64,000 nt of DNA from Frateuria soli (GCF_021117385.1 NZ_CP088252.1:1860001-1924000), one strand, 5' to 3'. Shown: positions 19,424 to 31,364, counted from the stretch's first letter. The notes: generated by a model not told the origin, from the sequence alone. Numbers and translations: made by a program.

Positions 19424-20284
19424 TCAGCGCGGCTTGCGTGGCGTGCGGGGGGTGGCGGCCTTCGATGCAGGACGGGCCTTGGGGGTCGTCACCCGCGGGG
19501 CGGCCGCAGCGCGCTTGGCGGAAGCCGGACTCCGGGGCGTCTTTACGGCCGTACTGTGGGCAGCTCCCGGGGTGGCAGCCTGCATGCGGCGCAGCTCCCG
19601 GCGAAGTTCCTGCACGCGTTGGCCGAGCGTCGCGACTTCGCTGCGCGTGGGCAGGCCGACCTCGCGACACCACTGTTCCACCTGCTGGTGCTGCAACTTG
19701 CGCACCTGCATCTGCGTGTTGCCCTGTGCGGCGTAGGCTTCGCGGAATTCGTCCGACAGCGCGATCTCCGCATAGGCCTCTTCCACCGCGTCGACCCAGA
19801 GGTCGTACATGGCCTTGAGCGAATCGGGCTGGAAGCCGGGCTCGGCCAGCTTGCGCCGCATCCGCTCGGCGCCCTGGGCCTGGGCGCGGGCGAGCAACTC
19901 CTGATAGCGCGCGCTGGCATGCTGGTGGTCGAGCAGCGCACGCAGGAACGCCTGCTGCTGGGCCTGCTGTTCACGGGTGTAGCCAACGGCGGGGGTGTCG
20001 AGCAGCGCACGCAAGGTGTCCAGGCCGGCCGGCGGCGATCCCATGCCGGGCATGGCCCAGCCGGCGAACGGGTTGGCCGACGGCGGCACCTGCGCAGCAC
20101 CCTGCCCGGCCATGGCTGCGGCCGCCTGCTGCATCCAGTCGAGGTAGCCCTTCAGGCCATCCATGCCGGGGATCGCGGCAGGCGCGGCGGGTGCGGCGGG
20201 GACCCCGGACCACTGGCGGCTCCAGGCGTCCCATACCTGGCGGCCCAGGGCTTCGAAGTCGGCGACGGGGTTCTGCGCGGTCAC
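19424..20284 (-). CDS. phaE: Class III PHA synthase subunit PhaE
   Basis: A 286-residue non-catalytic partner needed for PhaC activity. Recognisable PhaE features are an N-terminal LGRQVWDAWSRQWSG helix, a middle region MYDLWVDAVEEAYAEIALSDEF, and the helix LQHQQVEQWCREVGLPTRSEV with a coiled-coil-like LGQRVQELRRELRRMQ. The last 42 residues are Ala/Pro/Thr with 12 Lys or Arg and no acidic residue, like the histone-H1-type tail of phasin PhaF. GTG at 20284 is chosen (VTAQNPVADFEALG) over an upstream ATG at 20425 that runs into the REP region. First gene of phaE-phaC. Confidence 0.88.
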   Translation of the reverse strand: MTAQNPVADFEALGRQVWDAWSRQWSGVPAAPAAPAAIPGMDGLKGYLDWMQQAAAAMAGQGAAQVPPSANPFAGWAMPGMGSPPAGLDTLRALLDTPAVGYTREQQAQQQAFLRALLDHQHASARYQELLARAQAQGAERMRRKLAEPGFQPDSLKAMYDLWVDAVEEAYAEIALSDEFREAYAAQGNTQMQVRKLQHQQVEQWCREVGLPTRSEVATLGQRVQELRRELRRMQAATPGAAHSTAVKTPRSPASAKRAAAAPRVTTPKARPASKAATPRTPRKPR

Positions 20285-20370
20285 GGGCGTGCCTTGCGGG
20301 GGGGATCGTGAGGATCGTAGCAAAACGATGTGGCGCTGGCCTTGGGATCTGTAGCCCCGGGGGCGGCTTG

Positions 20371-20438
20371 GAGGAGTCCGCTTGCGTGCGATGCTCGGGG
20401 CATCGTCGGAGCGTATCGCCCACAAGTGGGCTCCTACG
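20371..20438. repeat. REP pair (BIME-like), copy 2, left half degenerate
   Basis: The right half (20413-20438) is a good inverse REP (AGGAGCCCACTTGTGGGCGA on the minus strand). The left half (GAGGAGTCCGCTTGCGTGCG onward, 20371-20394) has several changes. It lies between pnp and phaE, which point the same way. Confidence 0.7.
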
Positions 20439-20448
20439 GGTGCTCACG

Positions 20449-20477
20449 AAAAAAAAAAGCGGGCCCGCAGGCCCGCT
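20449..20477 (-). terminator. Terminator of the rpsO-pnp operon
   Basis: On the minus strand the stem AGCGGGCC / GGCCCGCT (20477-20470 with 20465-20458, CGCA spacer region) runs into a tract of eight or nine T (about 20457-20450). It starts about 28 bases after the pnp stop. Confidence 0.9.
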
Positions 20478-20504
20478 TCTTTCATTTCGCCGGATCGGGC
20501 GCGA

Positions 20505-22610
<2,106 letters not shown>

Positions 22611-22628
22611 GTTGGGTCTCCTCGAGGA

Positions 22629-22898
22629 TTAACGGCGGAGGCCGAGACGTTCGATGAGGCTCTGATACCGAGCCAGGTCGCGGTCCTTGAGGTAGCCAAG
22701 GAGGCGCTTGCGCTGGTTGACCAGCTTGAGCAGGCCACGACGCGAATGGTGGTCCTGCTTGTGGTCCTTGAAGTGGTTGGTCAAGTGGTCGATGCGGGCG
22801 GACAGCAGGGCCACCTGGACTTCCGGCGAGCCGGTGTCGTTCGGCACGCGGCCGTACTCAGCAATGATCTTGCCGGTCTGTTCTGCGGTAAGGGACAT
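22629..22898 (-). CDS. rpsO: 30S ribosomal protein S15
   Basis: An 89-residue primary 16S rRNA-binding protein that organises the central domain of the small subunit. The whole length matches the family ([55 protein letters not shown]). The ATG at 22898 follows a GGAAG site. It has its own promoter and a strong leader hairpin (22928-22973), which may be an S15 feedback site as in other bacteria. It is transcribed with pnp. Confidence 0.98.
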   Translation of the reverse strand: MSLTAEQTGKIIAEYGRVPNDTGSPEVQVALLSARIDHLTNHFKDHKQDHHSRRGLLKLVNQRKRLLGYLKDRDLARYQSLIERLGLRR

Positions 22899-22927
22899 GT
22901 GTATCTCTTCCTTCGAAAATGCGGATG

Positions 22928-22973
22928 CGGAACTTGTGCAACGTCACCTTCCGATGAGGTTGCACAAGCTCCG
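22928..22973 (-). promoter_or_regulatory. rpsO leader hairpin, candidate S15 autoregulatory element
   Basis: On the minus strand the arms 22973-22959 and 22942-22928 pair over 15 bp with a single G-U wobble, around a 16-nt loop. The element ends 29 bases before the rpsO ATG. S15 leaders are known to bind S15 and block translation in several bacterial groups, with unrelated structures; this assignment is inferred from position. Confidence 0.5.
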
Positions 22974-23007
22974 CCGGTTGAAAGTAGGGCTCTGGAACAA
23001 GCTCGCT

Positions 23008-23037
23008 ATTGTAGCGAGGGCGGGCGGCCTGCAACAA
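23008..23037 (-). promoter_or_regulatory. rpsO promoter with palindrome over the -10
   Basis: TACAAT (23013-23008, minus strand) lies 18 bp from TTGTTG (23037-23032). A perfect CTCGCTA-TTG-TAGCGAG palindrome (23002-23018) covers the -10. A second palindrome, CAAATGGCGCCATTTG (23044-23059), sits just upstream of the -35. Confidence 0.6.
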
Positions 23038-23113
23038 GAGCGCCAAATGGCGCCATTTGCGCCGTCGGGCTCGACTCCGGCGCGCCCGCGGACGATGGGC
23101 TGGACCGGGGGCT

Positions 23114-24058
23114 TCATGGACCGGGCAGGTTGAACCCGCGCAAGACGCGGATACGGCCGGCCGGGTCCGGCTCCACCAGCGCCAGCAGGCGACCATCCGG
23201 ATCGAAGGCCGCACTGCGCCCCTGCTCCGGGCTGCCAGGCCAGGGGATCTGTTGCCCCCGGGTTACGGCGCACGCCTGCTGCTCGTCAAGCGCCAGCGCC
23301 GGCAGGTCCGCCAGGCCGGCCGCCAGCGGCAGCAGCAATGCCTCCGCGGCGGCCTCGCCCTGCCCGGCGGCCTGTTCCAGTTCCGCGAGCGTAACCATGG
23401 CCGGCTCGCGGAACGGCTCGACCCACAACCGCCGCAACGCGGTCAGGTGCGCCCCGCAACCGAGCCGCTCGCCAAGGTCCACCGCCAGGCTGCGGATGTA
23501 GGTGCCGGAGCCGCATTCGACCATGAGCTGCAGCCGGTCGCCTTCGTGCGCCATCAGCTCCAGGCGGTGGATTTCCACCTCGCGCGGCGGTACGTCCACG
23601 GATTCGCCACGGCGGGCTTTCACGTACAGCGGCTCGCCGCCCTGCTTGAGAGCCGAATACGCCGGCGGGACCTGCATGATGCGCCCGCGCAACGAGGCAA
23701 GCGCCTGCTCGATGGCAGCGTCGTCCAGCGCCGGAACGGCCCGCTGCTCGACCACCTCGCCCTCCAGGTCCGCCGTGGTGGTGGTGATCCCCAGCCGGCA
23801 CTCCGCCAGATACGCCTTGCGCGAGCCCAGCAGCATGCCGGCGATCTTGGTGCCCTCGCCGAAACACAGCGGCAGCAGGCCGGTAGCCAGCGGATCGAGC
23901 GCTCCCGTGTGCCCGCCCTTGGCGGCGCGCAGCAACCGCCGTGCGGCCTGCAGAGCCTGGTTCGAGCTCATGCCCAGCGGCTTGTCGAGCAGCAGGATGC
24001 CGTGCAGGTCGCGCAGGCCCAGGCGGATGCCGCGGAGGTTACGACTCGCTTTCGCCAT
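23114..24058 (-). CDS. truB: tRNA pseudouridine-55 synthase
   Basis: A 314-residue enzyme that makes the universal pseudouridine 55 in the T-loop of tRNAs and also acts as an RNA chaperone. The catalytic Asp55 lies in [13 protein letters not shown]. Other family motifs are [25 protein letters not shown] and [18 protein letters not shown]-terminal PUA-like part follows (about residues 245-310). I start at ATG 24058 because [10 protein letters not shown] is preceded by a normal short N-terminus; the longer in-frame reading runs antisense through the rbfA frame region. It overlaps the end of rbfA by 20 bases, so the two are translationally linked. Confidence 0.95.
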   Translation of the reverse strand: MAKASRNLRGIRLGLRDLHGILLLDKPLGMSSNQALQAARRLLRAAKGGHTGALDPLATGLLPLCFGEGTKIAGMLLGSRKAYLAECRLGITTTTADLEGEVVEQRAVPALDDAAIEQALASLRGRIMQVPPAYSALKQGGEPLYVKARRGESVDVPPREVEIHRLELMAHEGDRLQLMVECGSGTYIRSLAVDLGERLGCGAHLTALRRLWVEPFREPAMVTLAELEQAAGQGEAAAEALLLPLAAGLADLPALALDEQQACAVTRGQQIPWPGSPEQGRSAAFDPDGRLLALVEPDPAGRIRVLRGFNLPGP

Positions 24059-24419
24059 CGGTAGTGGGCTGGATATCGCCGGAATCGCGCAGCAGGCGCT
24101 CGATCCGCTCGCTCTTGTCGACCGAGTCGTCGTACTTGAAGCGCATTTCCGGGACCCGCCGCAGGCGCATGCTGCGCGAAAGCGTGCGACGGAACTCGAT
24201 CGCCAGTTCGTTGAGTGCCTTGACCGCTTCGGTGGCACGCTCCGGCTGCAGCGCGGTCACCCATACGGTGGCCCAGTCCAGGTCGCGGGTGACCTCCACG
24301 TCGGACACGCTGACCGAAGGCAGCGCGTGGTCGCGCACGGCGGCGTGCACCAGCAGGCCCAGCTCGCGGCGGAGCTCGGCGCCTACGCGGTCGGTGCGTT
24401 TGAAGTCGCGTGAGGGCAT
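24039..24419 (-). CDS. rbfA: Ribosome-binding factor A
   Basis: A 126-residue KH-type factor that matures 16S rRNA and is needed for growth in the cold. [17 protein letters not shown] at the N-terminus, [19 protein letters not shown] and the AXG-like region [24 protein letters not shown] identify it. The ATG at 24419 has no clear Shine-Dalgarno, and a dispersed repeat ends upstream in the gap to infB. Operon order infB-rbfA-truB is conserved. Confidence 0.94.
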   Translation of the reverse strand: MPSRDFKRTDRVGAELRRELGLLVHAAVRDHALPSVSVSDVEVTRDLDWATVWVTALQPERATEAVKALNELAIEFRRTLSRSMRLRRVPEMRFKYDDSVDKSERIERLLRDSGDIQPTTDGESES

Positions 24420-24431
24420 TGAAAGGCCGGT

Positions 24432-24533
24432 AATCGTGAATGGGGAATCGGGAATCGGAAGAGCCCGCGCGGGAACCGGGAGGTCGCGGGGAATCGTCTC
24501 GACGATCCCCCATTGACCATTCCCTGTTCCCGG
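24432..24533. repeat. Dispersed GGGAATGG inverted repeat (copy 2)
   Basis: GAATGGGGAATCGGGAATCGG on the left is partly inverted as CCATTGACCATTCCCTGTTC on the right, with an inner GGGGAATCGTC / GACGATCCCC hairpin. It fills nearly all the infB-rbfA gap. It is related to the copy at 7251-7338. Confidence 0.72.
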
Positions 24534-24538
24534 GATGC

Positions 24539-27289
24539 TTACAGCGTCCTTGCCACTTCGATGCGCTCGAAGCACTCGATCTGGTCGCCGACCTTGACGT
24601 CGTTGTACTGCTTCACGGCGATACCGCACTCCATGCCGTTGCGCACTTCGTCGACCAGTTCCTTGAAGCGGCGCAGCGATTCCAGCTCGCCCTGGAAGAT
24701 CACCGTGTTGTCGCGCAGCACGCGGATCGGCTTGTTCCGCTTGACCGTGCCCTCGGTGACCATGCAGCCGGCCACCGCGCCGAACTTGGAGCTGCGGAAC
24801 ACCTCGCGCACCTGCGCCACGCCGATGATCTCCTCGCGCACTTCCATGCCCAGCAGACCGGATGCGGCCTGCTTCACCTGGTCGATGACGTCATAGATGA
24901 TCGAGAAGTAGCGGACATCCAGGCCAGCGGTGTCGATCACCTTGCGCGCCGAGGCGTCGGCGCGGACGTTGAAGCCGATGACCAGCGCCTTCGATGCGGC
25001 CGCGAGCGTCGCGTCGGACTCGGTGATGCCACCGACCCCGGCGGCAATCACGTTGACCTTCACGTTCTCGTTGCCGATCTGGCTCAGCGAGTCGCGCAAG
25101 GCCTGCACCGAACCCTGCACGTCGGCCTTGACCAGGATGTTGAGCGTCTGCTGCTCGGCGCCCTGGCCCATCTGCGCCATGATGTCCTCGAGGCGGTTGG
25201 CCTTGCTGACCATGCGCGTCTCGCGGCGCTTCTGCTGGCGCTCGGCGGCCACTTCGCGCGCCAGGCGCTCGTCGGCCACCACCACGAAGTCGTCGCCCGC
25301 TTCCGGCACGCCGGAAAGACCCAGCACCTGTACCGGGATCGACGGACCGGCCTCCTGCACGGTCTTGCCGTTCTCGTCGACCAGCGCGCGCATGCGGCCG
25401 TACTCCACGCCGCAGACCACGAAGTCGCCGCGCTTCAACGTGCCCTGCTGCACCAGCACGGTGGCAACGGGACCGCGCCCCTTGTCCAGGCTCGATTCGA
25501 TCACGACGCCGGACGCCGGGCCGTCATGCACGGCCGTCAGTTCCATGACCTCGGCCTGCACCGACACCGCGTCGAGCAGCTCGTCGATGCCCATGCCGGT
25601 CTTGGCCGAGACGGGCACGAACGGGGTATCGCCACCCCACTCTTCGGGAATCACTTCCAGGTTGCCCAGGCCCTGTTTGACGTGGTCCGGGTTGGCGTCG
25701 GACTTGTCCATCTTGTTGAGCGCCACGATCAGCGGCACCTTGGCGGCGCGCGCATGCTGCACGGCCTCGGCCGTCTGCGGCATCACGCCGTCGTCGGCGG
25801 CGACCACCAGCACCACGATGTCGGTGGACTGCGCGCCGCGGGCGCGCATCGCGGTGAACGCGGCGTGGCCCGGGGTGTCGAGGAAGGTGATCACGCCCTT
25901 GGGCGTTTCCACGTGGTACGCGCCGATGTGCTGCGTGATGCCGCCGGCCTCGCCCGCCGCGACCTTGGTGCGGCGGATGTAGTCCAGCAGCGAGGTCTTG
26001 CCGTGGTCGACGTGGCCCATGATGGTGACCACCGGCGGACGTGCCGACCTCTCGCCTTCGAGCTCGGCGTTCTGCGTGTGCGCGGCCAGTGCAGCCTCGG
26101 CGTTGTTCTCGCTCGCTTCGACCGGCGTGTGGCCCAGTTCCTCGACCACCAGCGTCGCGGTATCGCGGTCGATGGTCTGGTTGATGGTGGCCATCACGCC
26201 CATCTTGAAGAGCGCCTTGACCACCTCCGAACCCTTGACCGCCATCTTCTGCGCCAGGTCGGCGACCACGTTCGCCTCACCGACCGCCACCTCGCGCACG
26301 ACCGGCGCGGTGGGACGCGAGAAGCCATGGGGACCGGAGGAAGTACCTGCGCCGCCGCGGACCATGTCGCGACCGCCCTTGCCGGGCTTGCCACGCTTGC
26401 TGGAACGGCGCGCGCGATCGGCATCGGACAGGTGAAGCTCGCCGCCGGCAAAGCGCTTGCCACCGGGACCTTCGTCGCGGTCGCGGCCATAACGCGCCTT
26501 GGCCCCGCGGTTCTCGGCCGGGGCGGCGGGCGCCGGTGCCGGTGCGGGCGCCGGCGCGGGAGCGACGACGACCTTCTTCTCGCGCTTCCGCGGCTCGTGG
26601 ATACGCGGCACGATCATGCCGAACGTGCTGTGGTCGGTGACACCGCCAGAAGGCGCCGACGCCGGGGCGGGTGCGGCGGCCTTGGCCGTGTCGGCCGCGG
26701 GGGCCTCGACTTCAGCCACCGGCTCCTGCGCCGGCTCGCTCGGCGCGCTGGCGGCGGCCTGCTCGGCGGCCAGACGAGTGGCCTCGGCCGCCTGGCGCTG
26801 CTGTTCTTCCTGCGCGCGAAGGGCTTCGTCCTGGCGGCGCTGTTCGGCCTCCAGGCGCTCGCGCTCCTCGTGCTCGCGCTGCTGTTGCGACTCGGCCAGC
26901 TTGCGCGCGGCTTCCTCGCGCTCGGGCTCGTTGCTGGCTTCCTCGGCGATCACGCTGCGCTTGACGTAGGTGCGCTTGGCGCGCACTTCCACGTTGACCG
27001 TCTTGGCGCTGCTGGCGGCACCGCGCCCGCCGGGCGCGGCAACCTTGAGCTCGCTCACCTTGCGGCGCTTGAGGGTGATCTGGCGCGGCGAGCTGTCCTC
27101 CACCTCGGCGGTGGCCTCGCTCTTGCCGTGCGTGCGGCGCAGGAAGCCCAGCAGCTTCACCTTCTCGGTGCTGCTGATGACCTGCTCCGGATCGGAGAAA
27201 TTCATGCCAGCCTCGCCCAGCTGCCCGAGCAGCTTGGTTACCGGCATGCCCAGCACCTGGGCGAGTTGTTTGATCGTTACATCCGACAT
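24539..27289 (-). CDS. infB: Translation initiation factor IF-2
   Basis: A 916-residue GTPase that brings fMet-tRNA to the 30S subunit and drives subunit joining. It has an N-terminal IF2N domain ([20 protein letters not shown]), a long charged, Glu/Arg/Ala-rich linker with a second IF2N-like part, then the G domain: G1 [13 protein letters not shown]3 DTPGHAAF, G4 NKMDK, G5 SAKTGMG. Domains II, III and the fMet-tRNA-binding C domain ([21 protein letters not shown]) follow. Length is close to E. coli IF2-alpha (890). Internal in-frame starts that would make shorter isoforms are possible but not identified. Confidence 0.96.
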   Translation of the reverse strand: MSDVTIKQLAQVLGMPVTKLLGQLGEAGMNFSDPEQVISSTEKVKLLGFLRRTHGKSEATAEVEDSSPRQITLKRRKVSELKVAAPGGRGAASSAKTVNVEVRAKRTYVKRSVIAEEASNEPEREEAARKLAESQQQREHEERERLEAEQRRQDEALRAQEEQQRQAAEATRLAAEQAAASAPSEPAQEPVAEVEAPAADTAKAAAPAPASAPSGGVTDHSTFGMIVPRIHEPRKREKKVVVAPAPAPAPAPAPAAPAENRGAKARYGRDRDEGPGGKRFAGGELHLSDADRARRSSKRGKPGKGGRDMVRGGAGTSSGPHGFSRPTAPVVREVAVGEANVVADLAQKMAVKGSEVVKALFKMGVMATINQTIDRDTATLVVEELGHTPVEASENNAEAALAAHTQNAELEGERSARPPVVTIMGHVDHGKTSLLDYIRRTKVAAGEAGGITQHIGAYHVETPKGVITFLDTPGHAAFTAMRARGAQSTDIVVLVVAADDGVMPQTAEAVQHARAAKVPLIVALNKMDKSDANPDHVKQGLGNLEVIPEEWGGDTPFVPVSAKTGMGIDELLDAVSVQAEVMELTAVHDGPASGVVIESSLDKGRGPVATVLVQQGTLKRGDFVVCGVEYGRMRALVDENGKTVQEAGPSIPVQVLGLSGVPEAGDDFVVVADERLAREVAAERQQKRRETRMVSKANRLEDIMAQMGQGAEQQTLNILVKADVQGSVQALRDSLSQIGNENVKVNVIAAGVGGITESDATLAAASKALVIGFNVRADASARKVIDTAGLDVRYFSIIYDVIDQVKQAASGLLGMEVREEIIGVAQVREVFRSSKFGAVAGCMVTEGTVKRNKPIRVLRDNTVIFQGELESLRRFKELVDEVRNGMECGIAVKQYNDVKVGDQIECFERIEVARTL

Positions 27290-27362
27290 CGTGTTCTTTC
27301 TCCGCCGTTCCCGCGCTCACCGTCCGTGCGGCACCGCCTGCACGTCCACCTCCATCCCTGGT

Positions 27363-27386
27363 GGAAGGCTCCGCTGGGAGCCTTCC
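27363..27386 (-). other. Intercistronic hairpin between nusA and infB
   Basis: A perfect 10-bp stem (GGAAGGCTCC / GGAGCCTTCC) with a four-base loop has no T-run after it. It may be an RNA processing or stabilising site within the operon. Confidence 0.5.
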
Positions 27387-27421
27387 TCGGCGCGCCCTTC
27401 CAAAGGCGCCGCCGTCCGCGG

Positions 27422-28921
27422 TTAGCCGCCCTTCTCCAGTCGCTCGATCATGGGCGCGCGCGCCGCCATGATCAACGCGGCAGCGCGCTCCTCGTCCATG
27501 CCTTCGATGTCGATCAGGTCGTCGACCGCGAGGTCGGCCAAGTCGTCCACCGTACTGATTTCACGTGCAGCCAACGCATAGGCGGTGGTCTCGTCCATCC
27601 CGGGCAGGCCGAGCAGTTCCTCGGTCGGCTCGGCGATGCCTTCTTCCACCGCCAGCGCCTCGGTGAGCAGCGCGTCGCGGGCGCGGGCGCGAAGTTCCTC
27701 GACGATGTCCTCGTCGAAACCTTCGACCGCCAGCAGCTCGGCGCTCGGCACATAGGCGATTTCCTCGACGCTGGAGAAGCCTTCCTGCACCAGGATATTG
27801 GCGATCTCCTCGTCGACTTCCAGCTTGTCCATGAACAGCTGGCGCGCGGCCTGCTGCTCGGCCTCGCTCTTGGCGGTGACCTGGTCCTGGGTCATCACGT
27901 TGAGCTGCCAACCGGTGAGCTTGCTGGCCAGGCGCACGTTCTGGCCACCGCGGCCGATGGCCTGGGACAGCTTGTCCTCGGCCACCGCGATGTCCATCGA
28001 GTGCTTCTCCTCGTCCATGATGATGGACTGCACTTCGGCCGGCGCCATCGCGTTGATCACGAACTGCGCCTGGTTCTCGTGCCACAGGATGATGTCCACG
28101 CGCTCGCCGTTGAGCTCGTTCGACACCGCCTGCACGCGCGAGCCGCGCATGCCGATGCAGGCGCCGATGGGATCGGTGCGGTTGTCATGGGCGATCACGG
28201 CGATCTTGGCGCGGTCGCCCGGATCACGGGCACAGCCCTTGATCTCGACCAGGCCCTGGCCGACCTCCGGCACCTCGAGCTTGAACAGCTCGATCATGAA
28301 TTCCGGCGCGGCGCGCGAGACGAACAGCTGCGGCCCGCGAACCTCCGAACGCACCTCGTAGAGGTAACCGCGCACGCGGTCGCCGACGCGGGCCGACTCG
28401 CGCGGAATCGTCCTGTCACGCGGAATGAAGGCCTCGGCGTTGCCGCCCAGGTCCAGATACACGTTGCCGCGCTCGACGCGCTTGACGATGCCGGTGATCA
28501 GCTCGCCCACGCGGTCCTTGTAGGCGTCGACCACCTGCTGGCGCTCGGCCTCGCGCACGCGCTGCACGATCACCTGCTTGGCGGCCTGCGCGGCAATCCG
28601 GCCGAACTCGGCGTTTTCGATCTGCTGCTCGATGAAGTCGCCAACCTGCGAATCCGCCTTCTCGTCCACCGCGTCCATCAGACGCAGCTGGTGGAAGGGG
28701 GATTCCATTTCGCCGTCGTCGGCGATGACTTCCCAGCGCCGGAACGTCTCGTAGTCGCCGCTCTGACGGTCGATCGCAACGCGGATGTCCGGATCTTCCT
28801 CCGGATAGCGCTTCTTGGCGGCGGAGGCCAGCGCGGCCTCCATCGCCTCGAAGATCACCTCGCGCGGCACGCCCTTTTCATTGGCGACCGCATCGACGAC
28901 CAGCAACAGTTCTTTGCTCAT
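27422..28921 (-). CDS. nusA: Transcription elongation/termination factor NusA
   Basis: A 499-residue RNA-polymerase-binding factor that controls pausing, intrinsic termination and antitermination. It has the N-terminal polymerase-binding domain (about 1-125), an S1 domain ([21 protein letters not shown]), two KH domains ([36 protein letters not shown]) and two C-terminal acidic repeats with helix-hairpin-helix character (about 360-495), as in E. coli (495 residues). The start is MSKELLLVV at 28921. The 100-bp gap from rimP holds two short perfect hairpins near 28942-28960 and 28972-28990. Confidence 0.96.
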   Translation of the reverse strand: MSKELLLVVDAVANEKGVPREVIFEAMEAALASAAKKRYPEEDPDIRVAIDRQSGDYETFRRWEVIADDGEMESPFHQLRLMDAVDEKADSQVGDFIEQQIENAEFGRIAAQAAKQVIVQRVREAERQQVVDAYKDRVGELITGIVKRVERGNVYLDLGGNAEAFIPRDRTIPRESARVGDRVRGYLYEVRSEVRGPQLFVSRAAPEFMIELFKLEVPEVGQGLVEIKGCARDPGDRAKIAVIAHDNRTDPIGACIGMRGSRVQAVSNELNGERVDIILWHENQAQFVINAMAPAEVQSIIMDEEKHSMDIAVAEDKLSQAIGRGGQNVRLASKLTGWQLNVMTQDQVTAKSEAEQQAARQLFMDKLEVDEEIANILVQEGFSSVEEIAYVPSAELLAVEGFDEDIVEELRARARDALLTEALAVEEGIAEPTEELLGLPGMDETTAYALAAREISTVDDLADLAVDDLIDIEGMDEERAAALIMAARAPMIERLEKGG

Positions 28922-29021
28922 TGCAGCAACCTCGGTATTTGTGCGTCCATCCATGGACGCGAGGATCAAGAAGCGGCCTTCCATGGCCGCACTCTCATAT
29001 TTCTTCCGGCTTCGCTGGTGC

Positions 29022-29552
29022 TTATTCGCCGGTCTTCTTTGCGGGTTTCCTGCCACCCGGCTTGGGCTGCGGCACGTAGCCAAGCGCTGCCCAGTCCGGC
29101 ACCACGCGCGCGCTCTCGACGGCGTCGTGATCGAATTCGAATGTCTTGCCCTCGGCCTCGAAGGTCAGCCTGTCGCCATCCACCGCGACCAGCCTGCCGC
29201 GCAGGCGGCGACGGCCCTCGATCGGCGCCTTGAGGAGCACCTTCACTTCCTGGCCCGCGACCCGCGCAAACTGCCCGGCCGTGAACAGCGGCCGGTCGAT
29301 GCCCGGCGAGGAAACCTCGAGCACGTAGTGGCCCGGGATCGGATCCTCCACGTCCAGCATCGCCGACAGTTCGCGGCTGGCCGCCTCGCAATCGTCCAGC
29401 GTGACTTCGCGGCCCTCGGCGTGGTCGAGCACGTCCAGGTAGACGCGCAGGGTACTCTGCCCCTGCGACGGGGAGAACTCCACGCCGAGGCATTCCAGGC
29501 CCAGATCGGCCAGAACCTCGGTGAAGCGTTGTGCCAGTGCCTGCGTATCCAT
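29022..29552 (-). CDS. rimP: Ribosome maturation factor RimP
   Basis: A 176-residue factor for 30S subunit assembly. The N-terminal alpha/beta domain includes [19 protein letters not shown] and [10 protein letters not shown]; the central motif is [11 protein letters not shown]; a C-terminal Sm-like barrel ([19 protein letters not shown]) ends in a basic tail. The ATG at 29552 ([10 protein letters not shown]) is the usual family start. An in-frame ATG at 29567 is possible, and neither has a well-spaced Shine-Dalgarno. It lies between the tRNA-fMet terminator and nusA. Confidence 0.93.
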   Translation of the reverse strand: MDTQALAQRFTEVLADLGLECLGVEFSPSQGQSTLRVYLDVLDHAEGREVTLDDCEAASRELSAMLDVEDPIPGHYVLEVSSPGIDRPLFTAGQFARVAGQEVKVLLKAPIEGRRRLRGRLVAVDGDRLTFEAEGKTFEFDHDAVESARVVPDWAALGYVPQPKPGGRKPAKKTGE

Positions 29553-29701
29553 AGTCGTCGTTTGCATACTCCAGAAACAAAAAATGGGCACATGCGGCCC
29601 ATTCCCCTACCCCGACGATGTGCCGACTCGTCCAGGCTCTTTCCGGCAGCGCATCGGACACCTTAGCGTCCCGAGCACTGCGACGCATCCTTGCGCCCAA
29701 C

Positions 29702-29725
29702 AAAAAAGCCTCACGAGGAGGCTTT
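29702..29725 (-). terminator. Terminator after tRNA-fMet
   Basis: The stem AAGCCTC / GAGGCTT with a 5-nt loop is followed on the minus strand by six T (29707-29702). It separates the tRNA from rimP, so read-through or another promoter must supply rimP-nusA-infB. Confidence 0.8.
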
Positions 29726-29743
29726 CTTGTTCTAAGAAAGATC

Positions 29744-29820
29744 TGGTAGCGGGGGCAGGATTCGAACCTGCGACCTTCGGGTTATGAGCCCGACGAGCTG
29801 CCAGACTGCTCCACCCCGCA
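29744..29820 (-). tRNA. Initiator tRNA-fMet (CAT)
   Basis: A 77-nt tRNA with the CCA end encoded. The anticodon CAT (29786-29784) sits on a stem with the three consecutive G-C pairs (GGGCTCATAACCC) that mark initiator tRNAs. Position 1 cannot pair with position 72: here they read U1 and U72 rather than the C1-A72 of E. coli. It heads the conserved rimP-nusA-infB locus, like metY of E. coli. Confidence 0.96.
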
Positions 29821-29833
29821 TCAGAGTCCGCAA

Positions 29834-29862
29834 ACTATAGCGGCATGGCCGATTTCTTGCAA
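29834..29862 (-). promoter_or_regulatory. Promoter of tRNA-fMet
   Basis: On the minus strand TTGCAA (29862-29857), a 17-bp spacer and TATAGT (29839-29834) precede the tRNA 5' end by 13 bases. The spacing is ideal for a stable-RNA promoter. Confidence 0.75.
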
Positions 29863-29908
29863 GCTTTTTGGCACCCGTCATGCGTGCCGTTTTCGAGGTT
29901 CCGCGGGT

Positions 29909-31348
29909 TCAGCCCGCGAACGCGGCGCGGCACCAGCCCAGCAGCGGACCCCAGTAAAGGCCCAGTGCCAAGAGTACCAGCGCATTGAGCGAGAGCACGG
30001 TGCGCAGGAAGCCATCCGCCTGCGGACGCACTTCCAAGCCTTCAGCGGGCTTGTCGAAGTACATCACCTTGACCACCCGCAGGTAGTAGTAGAGGCCGAT
30101 GATCGCGAACACCGCGCCCACGATCGCAAGCCACAGCATGCCGGCGTCAATGGCCGCCTGCAGCACCAGGAGCTTGGCGAAGAAGCCGAACAGCGGCGGC
30201 ACGCCGGCCAGCGAGAACATCGCCAGCATCATCAGGAAGGCCATCCACGGCGAGCGCTGGTTGAGGCCCTTGAAGTCGTCGATCTCCTCGCACTCGAAGC
30301 CGGCGCGCGCGAGCGCCAGGATCACGCCGAAGGCCGCGGTGCTCATCAGCGCATAGCAGATGGCATAGAACATCGCCGCCGCGTAGCCCTCGGGACCTGC
30401 ATTGACCAGGCCCAGCAGCAGGAAGCCCATGTGCGAGATGGTCGAGTAGGCCAGCAGGCGCTTCAGGTTGGTCTGCACGATGGCGACCAGGTTGCCGATT
30501 GCCAGCGAGACCACCGCCAGCACGGCCAGCATCAGTTGCCACTGCCCCGCCAGCCCGCCCATGCCCGACTCGAGCAGGCGGTAGGCCATGCCGAAGGCGG
30601 CGATCTTGGAAGTCGAGGCGACGAAGGTGGTCACCGAGGTGGGCGCCCCCTGGTAGACGTCCGGGATCCACATGTGGAACGGCGCCACGCCCAGCTTGAA
30701 GCTGATGCCCACGATCATGAAGATCAGGCCGAACACCATCAGGTTGGACATGCCCGCCTGCACCACCGCGCCGTGCAGCTGCACCAGCGCCAGCGTACCG
30801 GTGGCGCCGTAGACCATCGACATGCCGTACAGCAGCATGCCCGATGACAGCGCGCCCAGCACGAAGTACTTGATCGCCGCCTCGGAGGAGAGTCGCGAGT
30901 CGCGGTTCAATGCGACCAGGCCGTATGAGCACAGCGTGAGCAACTCCAGCCCCAGGTAGACCATCACCAGGTTGCCGGCCGAAACCAGCAGCATGGCGCC
31001 GATGGTGGCGAAGATCATCAGCGTGTAGAACTCGCCCTGGAACAGCTTGCGGTCCTGCATGTACGGGCGCGAGAACACGAAGATCAGCGCGGTACACAGC
31101 AACGCGAAGACCTTGAGTATCTCCGCCGCCGCATCGCGGACGAACATGCCACCGAAGGCGGTCACCGCGACGTCCGGCTGGCCGGCCACCACCAGGTAGA
31201 TGCCCACCAGCACCACCAGGATCGAAACCCAGTGCAGGATGTTGCGCTGCTCCGGCTTCATCCAGGCGTCCAGCAGCAACAGGAGGCACGCCGCCGCCAC
31301 CAGATAGAACTCCGGCAGCATGATCATGATGTCGTTGAGATTCGGCAT
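29909..31348 (-). CDS. nuoN: NADH-quinone oxidoreductase subunit N
   Basis: A 479-residue antiporter-like proton-pumping subunit of the complex I membrane arm, with about 14 membrane helices. Conserved segments include LEMLTLCSYGLVA-like YLGLELLTLCSYGLV, FKLGVAPFHMWIPDVYQGAP and RLLAYSTISHMGF. The ATG at 31348 (MPNLNDIMIMLPEF) is the normal start; a longer in-frame reading overlaps nuoM. Last gene of the 14-gene nuo operon; no clear terminator separates it from the tRNA promoter. Confidence 0.95.
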   Translation of the reverse strand: MPNLNDIMIMLPEFYLVAAACLLLLLDAWMKPEQRNILHWVSILVVLVGIYLVVAGQPDVAVTAFGGMFVRDAAAEILKVFALLCTALIFVFSRPYMQDRKLFQGEFYTLMIFATIGAMLLVSAGNLVMVYLGLELLTLCSYGLVALNRDSRLSSEAAIKYFVLGALSSGMLLYGMSMVYGATGTLALVQLHGAVVQAGMSNLMVFGLIFMIVGISFKLGVAPFHMWIPDVYQGAPTSVTTFVASTSKIAAFGMAYRLLESGMGGLAGQWQLMLAVLAVVSLAIGNLVAIVQTNLKRLLAYSTISHMGFLLLGLVNAGPEGYAAAMFYAICYALMSTAAFGVILALARAGFECEEIDDFKGLNQRSPWMAFLMMLAMFSLAGVPPLFGFFAKLLVLQAAIDAGMLWLAIVGAVFAIIGLYYYLRVVKVMYFDKPAEGLEVRPQADGFLRTVLSLNALVLLALGLYWGPLLGWCRAAFAG

Positions 31349-31364
31349 TAGCGTGTGATTCCGC

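Noticed and set aside
23044-23059. Palindrome read as a truB terminator
   Set aside because: No T-run follows on the minus strand; its place beside the rpsO -35 suits a binding site better.
24440-29233. A 1597-codon plus-strand open frame opposite infB, nusA and rimP
   Set aside because: It is a GC-rich antisense shadow: the opposite strand holds three textbook genes, and its translation (His/Leu/Arg/Asp-rich) resembles no protein.
29860-29900. Terminator at the end of the nuo operon
   Set aside because: A GGCAC/GTGCC stem is present, but on the minus strand it is followed by A rather than T.
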